Of a stretch of 34,114 bases of DNA, positions 16,122-24,293 are shown piece after piece; position 1 is the stretch's first letter; the number at the start of each line of letters is the position of its first letter. The position numbers and the translations under genes are program-made. Location: contig JBCCSZ010000042.1 of assembly GCA_039199225.1 (NCBI GenBank), forward strand, positions 1-34,114. The letters run 5' to 3'. This DNA is from JBCCSZ01 sp039199225 (GTDB lineage: Bacteria > Bacteroidota > Bacteroidia > Chitinophagales > Saprospiraceae). The notes under the pieces were generated by a model. The model saw only the letters and a program-made list of their open reading frames with translations. It made no database searches and was not told where the DNA came from.

Positions 16122-19100
16122 TTAGAACTCGTTGTTGATGACGATTTGCTTGCTCACCTGGTTACCTTCATAGTAGACAGTAAGGGTGTAGATGCCATCC
16201 AGCAAGTTTTCGCCTGCCAAGTTGAATTCCCATACGCCTCCATTGTATTTCCGCTGCGTTTGGAAAACAGTCTCTCCGCTCAAATTGCTGATAACGATGG
16301 TCGCTATATGCCCAGGAGCGACGTCCTCCATCTCCACAAAGGCTTGATTCGCCACCGGATTCGGGAAAACACCCAATTGGATGGATGGCTGCAAGCTTGC
16401 AATCGGTTCATTGGAGGTCTTCGCTTGGTTGTTGTACGGTGTCACGCTGACGTTGTCGAAGGTGGCTTGGTTGAGAACGGCAGGCTCTGTGTTGCTGGTC
16501 AAGGCCAAGCCTACTTTGACACATTCTTCCAGTCCAGAAATGGTTTTCTGTTTTACCTTCTTCCATTCCGTTCCGTCTGCTGATACATAGGCTGTTACCT
16601 TGTTGCCAATTCGAGTCAACTTCACCCAGTAGGGAATTCCCAAAGCGGTTGTCAGGTAGCTGGTACCAAATCCTTTCTTTTTCCGATTTTGGAAGTAGCC
16701 GAGACCCTTGGTAGAAACCAGCATGGCAGCATTGGCAGAGCTGTCCGATAAATCATTTCGAATCATCACACCCGCCAAAGCATATTGATTGGCACCGCCC
16801 AGGCCCTTGACGCGGGCGACAATCTCACCATCGTTACACAACTCGGTATAAGCAAAATGGAATTGATCTGCCTTTCCGAATATGTCTTTACCCGCCGACT
16901 CCATGAAGAAGGTTTGGGTATTTTCATCATAGCATACAGAACCATCCAGGCTTGGCGCTCCAAGGTCTTGATTGGCCCAATTGTCTGGCAGAGCATCGCA
17001 GCCACTTCCAGGGATGATTTCAACCGTATAGTCTTCTACTTCACCATAGTTAAACTCACCACATTGGCTTGGATAAGCCTCGTAATTCATCGCAACGCGC
17101 ATCCGAGTTGTACCGATCTTGGCCGAAGCCGGAATTTTCACTCCACCGTAAATAGCACCTGTACTACTTCTGAAGAAAACCATCTCTCCTTCGTCGTCGA
17201 AATCACCATCTTGGTTGAAATCGATCCAGATGCGCCAGCACTCAAAGAAAGCTCCTTGCTGGAAGCCCGGTAGCAGGTTGACAGCATGGAACTGTGAGGT
17301 ACCTAGGCTCGTACTCAAGGAAGTGTAATCGCCATAGCCACCATCGTTACCGCTCGTATTGGAAATATCTCCAAGATTAAATGTTTCGATCCATTCGTAA
17401 TCGGAAGTTTTTCCCTTTGCTTCACAGTATTCCAGCTCATCTGGTGGAGGACAATCCAGGATTGGATCGCCAGTGACATTTAGGGTGTATTCCGCCAAGT
17501 CATTGCCTTCGTGATCCATCACAAAAATCGAGTAAACACCCAGTTCTGTCAACTTTACGTTCTTAAAGGAGACACTGTCTCTACCATCGTTGGAAAGCAG
17601 GCGTCTTCCTCTTGGATTGTAAAACTCCATATGTGGTTCCAGAAAATCATCAACTTCTTTGAGCAGAACAGAAATGGATTGTCCAACTTCTGTACATTCC
17701 ACCGTGTAAACGTCTACTGCAGCTAAAGTCTCCAAGCGGTGTACTTCACTGTTGGTTTCACAGGAAGCTAACTCTGCACATTCAGGCTCGTTAGCGTAGC
17801 GCATAGTTAGGAAATAGTTACCAACATCGTTGTTGTTAGCATCCTTGGCTAACAGCGTATATTTTCCAGTAGATGGCAGGCTTACCGCTCCAATGCGCGC
17901 CAGGCGACCCATGGATTCAGAAGCTGCTACCAACTCACCGTCCTCATCGTATAGCTCCATACTTGCTTCCAGTTCTTTGACGCCTCCTCTCATAAAGACA
18001 ACCAGTCGATCTCCCTCAATGCCGTCAAATACATAGGTGTCTACCTCAGCCCGCTCTTCCAAAGTAGCTTCTATGGTTTGATCGCAATCGATCTTAGCGC
18101 CACACTCTACACTGTTGAGCTTTAGAAAAGATAAACTATAATCTCCCACATCATTGTATCGCTGGTCAGATACCAACAGGGTGTAAGTGCCAGTCTCCGT
18201 AATGGCGAAGTTGTTAATGCTTGCTGTACCGAAAGTAGGTGCATCGGAAGCCAGTAGATTTCCCTCAGAATCGTACAATTCCAACAAGGGCTCTATGTTG
18301 TCTTCGTCGCTGCGCATTTTGGCTACAATGTGCTCGCCAGCTGCTGCATCAAAACGATAAACGTCCAGCTCAACTTCCGAGTCAAGAGATGCTGCGATTG
18401 CTTCCGAACATCCCATTGTGATGGCACAGGCCGATGATTTGTTGAGGTATTGAAAACCTATTTCAAAAAGCCCCAAATCGTTTCCATTCTCATCAGTCAT
18501 CAGTAAGGCATAAGTACCTGTTTCGGGAACAACAAAGGCCGTAATTTGCGCACGCCCCTTATCCCTTTTAGAAACAGCTACCTCCTGTCCACTTTCATCA
18601 TACAACTCCAAGATGGGCTCAATACCAGCATCTCCCCCTTGTACAATCAGGCGGATGACTTCTCCAACTTCCAGGGGCAGCGCATACATTTTAGCCGCTC
18701 CGTTGTGCTTTAGTTCTCCCACGACAGCTGCCTGGCAAGTCAGTTTTTCTGCGTAGAAAGGCTGATTGAGCAATTCCAGCGAAATACCGAAATCTCCAGT
18801 ATCATTATGGTTGTTATCATATGCCAATACCTTGTAAGTTCCAGATAGAGGCAGACTAGTTCTAATCTCTGCCAGTCCAGTACTGCACTCGGCGGCAATT
18901 TCCAGTCCGTTGGGGTCCAACAGACGAAGGCAAGCATCTACACCGTTTTTGTTGCCTCTCATCCGTAGGACGATGGCATCACCGGCAGCTGCTTCGAAAG
19001 TGTACTGATTGGTTGCTCCTATGGCGTCGATGGACTCTGTGAGGTCCTGCCCAAATTCAAGGACGTCGGCATTTAGCTGCCAAGCTGATAGGAACAAAAT

Positions 19101-19145
19101 GAGGATGGGTAATAGGATGGCCCGTTTAGTGTAGAAAGTAGTCAT
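16122..19145 (-). CDS. T9SS-secreted protein with five PPC-like repeats and GEVED domain
   Basis: Predicted secreted or surface-attached protein of 1007 residues. A signal peptide ends near WQLNAD (about 26). Five PPC-like beta-sandwich repeats of about 100 residues follow (about 27-127, 137-236, 246-344, 354-452, 462-557). Each has a 'xxxLELYDexG' strand and a conserved Asp/Asn loop ending NDxG near 114, 222, 331, 439 and 548; the last reads NDLA. A GEVED domain comes next (about 574-712; WRIWIDFNQDGDFDDEGE and GEFNYGEVEDYTVEI). Then a concanavalin-like region (DUF1349-like; 'VARVKGLGGANQYALAGVMIRND') and a type A sorting domain (VFPNPVANQAFVEM to the end) complete it. PPC domains usually sit beside secreted peptidases, but no protease motif is seen here. 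An adhesion or matrix role is inferred. Confidence 0.9.
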   Translation of the reverse strand: MTTFYTKRAILLPILILFLSAWQLNADVLEFGQDLTESIDAIGATNQYTFEAAAGDAIVLRMRGNKNGVDACLRLLDPNGLEIAAECSTGLAEIRTSLPLSGTYKVLAYDNNHNDTGDFGISLELLNQPFYAEKLTCQAAVVGELKHNGAAKMYALPLEVGEVIRLIVQGGDAGIEPILELYDESGQEVAVSKRDKGRAQITAFVVPETGTYALLMTDENGNDLGLFEIGFQYLNKSSACAITMGCSEAIAASLDSEVELDVYRFDAAAGEHIVAKMRSDEDNIEPLLELYDSEGNLLASDAPTFGTASINNFAITETGTYTLLVSDQRYNDVGDYSLSFLKLNSVECGAKIDCDQTIEATLEERAEVDTYVFDGIEGDRLVVFMRGGVKELEASMELYDEDGELVAASESMGRLARIGAVSLPSTGKYTLLAKDANNNDVGNYFLTMRYANEPECAELASCETNSEVHRLETLAAVDVYTVECTEVGQSISVLLKEVDDFLEPHMEFYNPRGRRLLSNDGRDSVSFKNVKLTELGVYSIFVMDHEGNDLAEYTLNVTGDPILDCPPPDELEYCEAKGKTSDYEWIETFNLGDISNTSGNDGGYGDYTSLSTSLGTSQFHAVNLLPGFQQGAFFECWRIWIDFNQDGDFDDEGEMVFFRSSTGAIYGGVKIPASAKIGTTRMRVAMNYEAYPSQCGEFNYGEVEDYTVEIIPGSGCDALPDNWANQDLGAPSLDGSVCYDENTQTFFMESAGKDIFGKADQFHFAYTELCNDGEIVARVKGLGGANQYALAGVMIRNDLSDSSANAAMLVSTKGLGYFQNRKKKGFGTSYLTTALGIPYWVKLTRIGNKVTAYVSADGTEWKKVKQKTISGLEECVKVGLALTSNTEPAVLNQATFDNVSVTPYNNQAKTSNEPIASLQPSIQLGVFPNPVANQAFVEMEDVAPGHIATIVISNLSGETVFQTQRKYNGGVWEFNLAGENLLDGIYTLTVYYEGNQVSKQIVINNEF

Positions 19146-19271
19146 GTATTCCTGGTTGTAGTCTTTGATCGTTTTTCTTGCGTCGTCGGGAGGGAAGGTA
19201 GAGGTAGGTTTTTTCCGTATTTACCAAAGAGCAATAAATATACCATTGGGAAAAGTATGGACGATCGGAGG

Positions 19272-19352
19272 ATTTTCGAGCCGAAAATATGTCACAAATA
19301 AGGCTATTTTCACTTTGATCAGCAGGCGAGCAAAATGGAGAAAAGCCTTATT
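19272..19352. repeat. Two inverted repeats upstream of the PPC-repeat gene
   Basis: ATTTTCG (19272-19278), AGC, CGAAAAT (19282-19288) is a perfect short hairpin. AATAAGGCT (19297-19305) and AGCCTTATT (19344-19352) form a perfect 9-base inverted repeat 38 bases apart. Both lie in the 248-base gap between the GMC gene stop and the PPC-repeat gene start. They could be regulatory or a weak terminator; no T run follows on the minus strand. Confidence 0.4.
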
Positions 19353-19393
19353 CAACGGGGCCTAAAGCATGGAATAAAAAAATATGTAATAAT

Positions 19394-21397
19394 TTATAGT
19401 GTCGCTTTGAGTTGATCTGATATGTAACAAGCCAAGGCTTGTACAGAGAGCATTGGATTGGCCCCACTGGCCGACGGAAAAGCGCTTGCATCGGCTACAA
19501 ATACCCCTTGGACACCCCTTAAAGCACCATTTGGTTGAAGGGGATGGTCTTTGGTCCGCCCGCCCATTCGACAAGTCCCCATTTGGTGGGCTGTCGCTAG
19601 AAAGTAGCGGTTAATTTCCCAGGAATAATTGGGTATTTTTTGGATAAATGCCTCCAAAGCATCCTTCTTAGGATCAAAATGAGGGCCTTTTTGATGTAAC
19701 ACATCGATCCCAACGGCCCCAGCTGCCGCATGTATCCGAACCGCTTCCTGGATACCCTTAATGAGGTGCTTCCGATCGTATGGGCTGAGCCGATAGTGGA
19801 TTCGAGGTCGACCATCTTTGTCTACGCGAATGCGACCACCTATTTTATCACGTGTCAACACAATGAAAGAAGCACTCTGCCACAGACGCAGCATTTCCTC
19901 CTTGTATTGTCGACCATTGAGCCAATTGATGGAAGCTGCCATCAGGCCAGGGTGTACCGGAGGCGTTTCCAGCTTGACCCCAAAATTGCCATCCATCCGA
20001 GTGAACTGATCGCAAACTGCCGACATCATAGGTCCAAACCAACTTTCTGAGGCACGATCGTACAGAGCAGAGACGGCGGTTGTGGGGTGCAAATACAGAT
20101 TGCGGCCCAAGTGTGGATGTTCAATGCCACTGCGCAACAGCAATGCCGGCGTGTAGATCGACCCTGCGGCCACGACCACTTTCTTGGCCTTGACCTCCAA
20201 CTGCAGTGGTTGTCCACTTTTATCCTTGGTGCGCACCACCACACCAGTCGCCCTTCCCTGCTGAACGACAATGCGTTCGACCAAGGCATCGGCCAGCAGC
20301 GTAGCACCATTTTGGGCAGCATCCATCAAATAAGTCAGCAAAGCCGATTGCTTGCCACCCAATCGGTCGCCCAGCGGAGAATAGCCTTGGGCCTGCCAAT
20401 TGGTTTGAGCATCCTGCCCGGGGATGGGGCGGATATTTCGAGGGACGATCTTTACCTTATAGTTCAGCTTTTCGCAGCCGTCCCACAACACTTGGTTTTG
20501 CAAGTTGTGTTTGTCCAAGGTTTCAGTAACTGCTGTTCGCTCTTCCACCTTTTCAAAATATTGCTGATAAGAGGCATCCAAAAAATGTGGATTATCGTAC
20601 TCCTTGGCCCACTCCTCTAGTATATAATCTGGCGTCCGAAATGATCCTGCCCAGTTGACAGTTGTCCCACCGCCCACACAGCTACCTGCCAAAACGGACA
20701 TGTTACCATCGACGGTCGTCAGTGCCGCTTGGGTATCGTAGAGGGAGCGCATCATTTCTCCTTCGCGTTGGTTGAATTGCTTAGCCTGATAGAAAGACCC
20801 CTTTTCCACGATGATGACCTTTTGACCGGCCGCTGCCAACTCTGCAGCCACGATGCTCCCTCCTGCCCCACTTCCTACGACAACGACATCGCAATCCCAG
20901 ACTTTTTTCGAACGGGGATCGGCGGGTGCAAAGGGGACATCCGGATGCGCCTCCTGGTCGATGGGTCCTGGATATTTTAGTGCATGCCAATTGGGGTTGT
21001 GGGCTACACTGGCGGATGGACTTTTACCGAAATAGAAAAAGCCACAGAGTTTTTTCAAGGAAACAAAGCCCTTTCTCAGATCGCCAATTCGGCTGGCAGA
21101 CCAACTTTGGAGCAAGCGGCTCTGTTGCGTTGGTGTCAACTTGTGAAAAGGGCGCAGCGGTCCCCACCAAGTGAGGCCAAGCATGGGAGAAGACAGGATG
21201 CGCATCAACAGCTTAAAGTCGCGCTGTTCTTCTTCGGTCAGATGTTGAAGCAGTTCGACGATGTCCCGATGAACATCAAGGTCCGATGCTTTGCGCTTCC
21301 AGAATGCTTGCTGGTCGCCTGGCTGGTCGATGGATGGAACCAATGCATCGCAAAGGGAAGTCAGCACCATCATTTCTTTGCTTGTCAATTGAAACAT
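19394..21397 (-). CDS. GMC-family FAD oxidoreductase, long-chain alcohol oxidase type
   Basis: Flavoenzyme predicted to oxidise an alcohol, possibly a long-chain fatty alcohol, to the aldehyde. The 667-residue protein has an N-terminal helical region of about 150 residues (LTSKEMMVLTSLCDALVPSI...), like the extension of plant and yeast long-chain alcohol oxidases. The FAD-binding domain begins with VVVGSGAGGS (G175-G180) and E-K at the strand end (IIVEKG). The segment SCVGGGTTVNWAGSFRTP also resembles the fatty-alcohol oxidase subgroup. The C-terminal GMC part has the likely catalytic H604 in ATAHQMGTCRMG and N647 in SASGANPMLSVQAL. No signal peptide is evident. It starts 13 bases after the stop of the coiled-coil gene, so the two are co-transcribed. 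Substrate and electron acceptor are inferred. Confidence 0.88.
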   Translation of the reverse strand: MFQLTSKEMMVLTSLCDALVPSIDQPGDQQAFWKRKASDLDVHRDIVELLQHLTEEEQRDFKLLMRILSSPMLGLTWWGPLRPFHKLTPTQQSRLLQSWSASRIGDLRKGFVSLKKLCGFFYFGKSPSASVAHNPNWHALKYPGPIDQEAHPDVPFAPADPRSKKVWDCDVVVVGSGAGGSIVAAELAAAGQKVIIVEKGSFYQAKQFNQREGEMMRSLYDTQAALTTVDGNMSVLAGSCVGGGTTVNWAGSFRTPDYILEEWAKEYDNPHFLDASYQQYFEKVEERTAVTETLDKHNLQNQVLWDGCEKLNYKVKIVPRNIRPIPGQDAQTNWQAQGYSPLGDRLGGKQSALLTYLMDAAQNGATLLADALVERIVVQQGRATGVVVRTKDKSGQPLQLEVKAKKVVVAAGSIYTPALLLRSGIEHPHLGRNLYLHPTTAVSALYDRASESWFGPMMSAVCDQFTRMDGNFGVKLETPPVHPGLMAASINWLNGRQYKEEMLRLWQSASFIVLTRDKIGGRIRVDKDGRPRIHYRLSPYDRKHLIKGIQEAVRIHAAAGAVGIDVLHQKGPHFDPKKDALEAFIQKIPNYSWEINRYFLATAHQMGTCRMGGRTKDHPLQPNGALRGVQGVFVADASAFPSASGANPMLSVQALACYISDQLKATL

Positions 21398-21410
21398 ATC
21401 AGATACTGGC

Positions 21411-22352
21411 TTATTGAAGAATGATGGTGGAGCGTTGTTCTTCCAACTGTCCCAATTCCTTTTGGATCGTTTCCGACTGCGCCTGCAAAGAATGGATCAT
21501 GCGAACCACGCGGTCGTGGACTGCCTTGACGGAACCGATGGCATTGAGGATGCGTTTTTGAACAACCCAATCAGAAATTAAATTATCGAAGAAAATATCT
21601 GCAAATCGGGCAAAGCTTCCGATGTTGAGTTGGAATTTCAGTTTGTTGACATCTTCGTAGACATCCTCCAATTCCCGTCCAAACTGATGGAGTAAATTCT
21701 GTGCAGTGGCAATGCGCTCGCGTGCGCTATCGATATTGCTGTGCTTTGCGTAGGAAGAATATTGCTTGCTCCCCATCACGTCCCAGTTGCCCCAATTGCG
21801 CGCCTTTTGCAGGTAAGCGATGATCTCGTCGAGTACCCTCACTACTTTATGCCCTAGTTCCAAAGCTTCCTTTACTTCCTTACCTCTCAGCTGGCGGTGA
21901 TCCATTTCCCGGAGAATGGTCAAAAGTTTCTGCCCTGCTTCGGTATTGCCGTGGATGAGTTCCTCCTCGCGCTTTTGCATTAGGTATTTGGCCTTGGCAT
22001 CAATCCCTTGGAGTTTCTTTATTTTTTCGTCGAGTACTTTGTATTCATACTCCATCAGGTCGACCTCCTTTTTTACCTCGTCATAATGCAGCGATGCCTG
22101 CAGGTATTCTTGCTTTTCCATTTCTATTTGCTCCTCCTTACTGCCCAATACTTGGTAAAAAAGCCCTTTCAAGCTTAGTTTTTGGAGCTTCTCGAAATCT
22201 TTGTGTTCCTTTTCCAAGACATTGGCGATCTTTTCGAGGTCGCGGTAGGCTTCATTGAGTCGGGTCGTCAGGCCATTCATATGGCGTTCGACCTTTGTTT
22301 TGGTGTGCTGATCTTGTAGTGCTTGGTGCAATTGCTCCTGTGTCGAAGACAT
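21411..22352 (-). CDS. Coiled-coil protein of unknown function
   Basis: A 313-residue soluble, highly charged, mostly helical protein. Heptad-like runs cover about residues 20-125 (e.g. LNEAYRDLEKIANVLEKEHKDFEKLQKL, VKKEVDLMEYEYKVLDEKIKKL) and again near the C terminus (IHSLQAQSETIQKELGQLEEQ). Between them is a conserved-looking segment with WGNWDVMG followed by a Lys-His-containing helix and 'IDSARERIATAQNLLHQFGRELEDV'. I have a memory of this Trp-Gly-x-Trp-Asp segment in uncharacterised bacterial proteins but cannot name a family. No signal peptide or membrane span is seen. It lies 87 bases after the TonB-like gene and 13 bases before the GMC oxidoreductase gene. A PspA-like membrane-scaffold role would fit the shape but has no motif support. 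Confidence 0.8.
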   Translation of the reverse strand: MSSTQEQLHQALQDQHTKTKVERHMNGLTTRLNEAYRDLEKIANVLEKEHKDFEKLQKLSLKGLFYQVLGSKEEQIEMEKQEYLQASLHYDEVKKEVDLMEYEYKVLDEKIKKLQGIDAKAKYLMQKREEELIHGNTEAGQKLLTILREMDHRQLRGKEVKEALELGHKVVRVLDEIIAYLQKARNWGNWDVMGSKQYSSYAKHSNIDSARERIATAQNLLHQFGRELEDVYEDVNKLKFQLNIGSFARFADIFFDNLISDWVVQKRILNAIGSVKAVHDRVVRMIHSLQAQSETIQKELGQLEEQRSTIILQ

Positions 22353-22439
22353 AAATTCAAACAGTTGATTTGATCCGCTTGAAGATATGAAAAATTCGGG
22401 AGCCGTTGCACCAAGGCACGAGCGAGGATGGGGTAAGAT

Positions 22440-23303
22440 TTACTCTTTTTCGATCTCGAAAATGTAAGTCAGCTTACCACACTGCTTTCTGGGAGCGGTG
22501 GGGTCGCGTTCGAAGCGGTACTTTGTGGTCAAGTTAACGGCCTTGCGAATGACGTCATTGCTTCTAATGGTGGAAGCTCCCTTCACCGGCTTGGCCATCA
22601 CGACACGACCATCGCGATTGATGCACAACTCTACGACGATCTTACCTTCTAGCTTGGTGATTTTCTTCACATCTGCCCGATGGATTACGCGGCGGCTAAA
22701 AATACCATCTCCAGCCACTTCCCCATTGTTTTTTCCACGATCCAACTTGCCATTGTCTTTCTTTCCGGTGCCGTTGCCAGACTCGGTAGCCGTAGATGGT
22801 GCATCGCTGGCACTGGATTCGGAAGAAGGAGCCGTTTCTGCCTCTGCTACCTCGGAGGACTCCTCAACCGGAGCCGGAGTAGACTCTTCTACGGGCGTTG
22901 GCTTATCCATTGGGCGCTCGGCAGGTGTTTCTACCTTTGTCGGCGTCGTTTTTATTGGTGGATTTGGCTCTGGGCTGGTCAACACCTTCTTTTTGGGAGC
23001 AGGTGGTACTGGCCTGGGTTTAGGGACAGGTTTGACCTTTGGAACAGAGCGCTTTGTTCTTTGCCTCTTTTTTTGCGTCGTTTTTTTCACCTTTTGCGGC
23101 TTTGCGCCCTCTTTGGAAGCTGGCTTGAAGTCGGTGAAGTCCATTACGACAAACTCTGCTTGTTGCGGCTCTGGGCTTTGCAGGTGAGAAATCAGTGGGA
23201 GGATACCTAAAATGATCAAGGCAGATTGGATAAAAAATGCGATGATCAGCCCCCTTTTACGATCTTTCTTTTCGTTCTGAAGTTCTTGCGGCCTTGCGTT
23301 CAT
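22440..23303 (-). CDS. TonB-like energy transducer
   Basis: Predicted periplasm-spanning protein that would pass proton-motive force from an ExbBD-type motor to outer-membrane receptors. The ATG at 23303 (MNARPQELQNEKKDRKRG) is preferred over an in-frame TTG at 23348, giving 287 residues. A basic N terminus precedes one transmembrane segment (GLIIAFFIQSALIILGILPL, about 18-37). A long Pro/Lys-rich region (about 75-130) is followed by a Glu/Ser/Thr/Ala-rich region (about 130-180), both suited to spanning the periplasm. A C-terminal TonB-like domain occupies about 205-287 (LEGKIVVELCINRDGRVVMAKPVKGAST...YRFERDPTAPRKQCGKLTYIFEI). Two cysteines in the last domain could form a disulphide. No exbB or exbD gene is adjacent, which is unusual. 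TolA-like function is an alternative. Confidence 0.85.
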   Translation of the reverse strand: MNARPQELQNEKKDRKRGLIIAFFIQSALIILGILPLISHLQSPEPQQAEFVVMDFTDFKPASKEGAKPQKVKKTTQKKRQRTKRSVPKVKPVPKPRPVPPAPKKKVLTSPEPNPPIKTTPTKVETPAERPMDKPTPVEESTPAPVEESSEVAEAETAPSSESSASDAPSTATESGNGTGKKDNGKLDRGKNNGEVAGDGIFSRRVIHRADVKKITKLEGKIVVELCINRDGRVVMAKPVKGASTIRSNDVIRKAVNLTTKYRFERDPTAPRKQCGKLTYIFEIEKE

Positions 23304-23612
23304 GCTGTTGTGTTTAAGTGGCTTTACCGTTAATGATTCAAGTTGCAATGTACTACTGAGGTCGACTATTTGCTCCTTGGGTTGTTCGTTGTCGTATCCT
23401 TGGTTTTTTAGGCAGGGCTATAACGCCCTTGCTACAAAACAATATTGCCCATTTCTAAAATCAATTTCCGTTAAGGGAATCCTAAATTCGCCAAACAAAA
23501 ACTTAAGATGTAACATTTGGCTTACTAATGATTATTGCTTATTATACAGTCTCTTAAGACCTAATCTACTACTAAGTTCCTTATTTCAATCACCATTAAA
23601 TCCTCAGAAATT
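23304..23612. other. 309-base divergent intergenic region
   Basis: It lies between the TonB-like gene (minus) and the DUF937-like gene (plus), so it should hold both promoters. It is AT-rich. One dyad is visible: AGGGC (23414-23418), TATAAC, GCCCT (23425-23429), extended by GC/GC with a one-base bulge. I find no exact TAnnTTTG box at a good distance from either start, no convincing small ORF and no RNA gene. Confidence 0.6.
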
Positions 23613-24119
23613 ATGTTAGATAAGCTAATGGATTCCATCGGTGGAGATGTCATCAGCTCCATTACAGAAAAGGCCGGGATCACAAATGATCAGGCCAAGC
23701 AAGTACTTCCTATTGCACAAGACAGCCTGCAAAGTGGTCTGATGGAGCAAATTTCCAGTGGCGGTATTGGCAACATTCTCGGTATGTTCCAAAGCAAAGG
23801 CGATGGGTTGTTGAACAATCCGCTCTTCGCTGGTATCAAAAACAATATTATGAAGGGTGTCATGACCAAGATGGGATTGCCAGAGTCTGTTGCAGGTATG
23901 GTAGCTGGTTCTGGTCTGAGCAGCATTGTGGGTAGTATTGCTGGCAAAGCTAGTGCGGCAGGCGATACGGACGATATAGACGAGAGTAGCCTTATGAACG
24001 TCCTGGGTGGCGGCGGAAGTGGCGGTGGCCTCGGCGATATGCTGGGCAACATGGCCAAAGATAAACTCGGCGACATAGCAAAAGATAAGTTGGGTGGTAT
24101 CGGCAAACTATTTGGCTGA
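23613..24119 (+). CDS. DUF937-like small glycine-rich protein
   Basis: A 168-residue soluble protein without a signal peptide; function unknown. The N-terminal part (MLDKLMDSIGGDVISSITEKAGITNDQAKQVLPIAQDSLQSGL) has the short helical pattern of DUF937-type proteins. These pair a helix carrying Gln/Ala with a Gly-rich segment (SSGGIGNILGMFQSKGDGLLNNP). An Asp-rich patch (GDTDDIDESS) and a poly-Gly stretch (GGGGSGGG) follow. Near the C terminus the motif AKDKLGxI occurs twice in a row, preceded by a related GDMLGNM. It is a single-gene unit: a divergent gene lies 309 bases upstream and a strong terminator follows directly. The family name is from pattern memory and is uncertain. Confidence 0.8.
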   Translation: MLDKLMDSIGGDVISSITEKAGITNDQAKQVLPIAQDSLQSGLMEQISSGGIGNILGMFQSKGDGLLNNPLFAGIKNNIMKGVMTKMGLPESVAGMVAGSGLSSIVGSIAGKASAAGDTDDIDESSLMNVLGGGGSGGGLGDMLGNMAKDKLGDIAKDKLGGIGKLFG

Positions 24120-24141
24120 TACTCGTAGCACATCGAATAAG

Positions 24142-24178
24142 AAAAGCCCGGACCTTCTGCCAGAAGGCTCGGGCTTTT
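24142..24178 (+). terminator. Strong rho-independent terminator after the DUF937-like gene
   Basis: AAAAGCCCG (24142-24150) pairs with CGGGCTTTT (24170-24178). An inner stem CCTTCTG/CAGAAGG (24153-24159 and 24161-24167) continues it after a G-T and an A-C step. The stem ends in TTTTT, 23 bases after the stop codon. It isolates the exopolysaccharide genes from upstream transcription. Confidence 0.9.
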
Positions 24179-24249
24179 TGGTACGCCCTCGCTCAGGCAC
24201 GATAATTGGAACGTTACAACGAGTTTTACAAAGAAGTTCGAGTTGTGAT

Positions 24250-24284
24250 TTGGGTTTAGTCCCACAAGTACAACTTGGGTTAAG
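24250..24284 (+). promoter_or_regulatory. Direct repeat TTGGGTTnAG upstream of the wza-like gene
   Basis: TTGGGTTTAG (24250-24259) and TTGGGTTAAG (24275-24284) are 25 bases apart, about two to two and a half helical turns, and the second ends nine bases before the ATG. It could be a binding site for a regulator of the polysaccharide locus. Chance similarity is possible. Confidence 0.3.
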
Positions 24285-24293
24285 AAGCAAAAC

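Noticed and set aside
22498..23187. A 229-codon plus-strand frame opposite the TonB-like gene
   Set aside because: Its Gly/Val/Ser-rich translation is the mirror of the Pro/Glu/Lys-rich TonB linker; no start context or domain.
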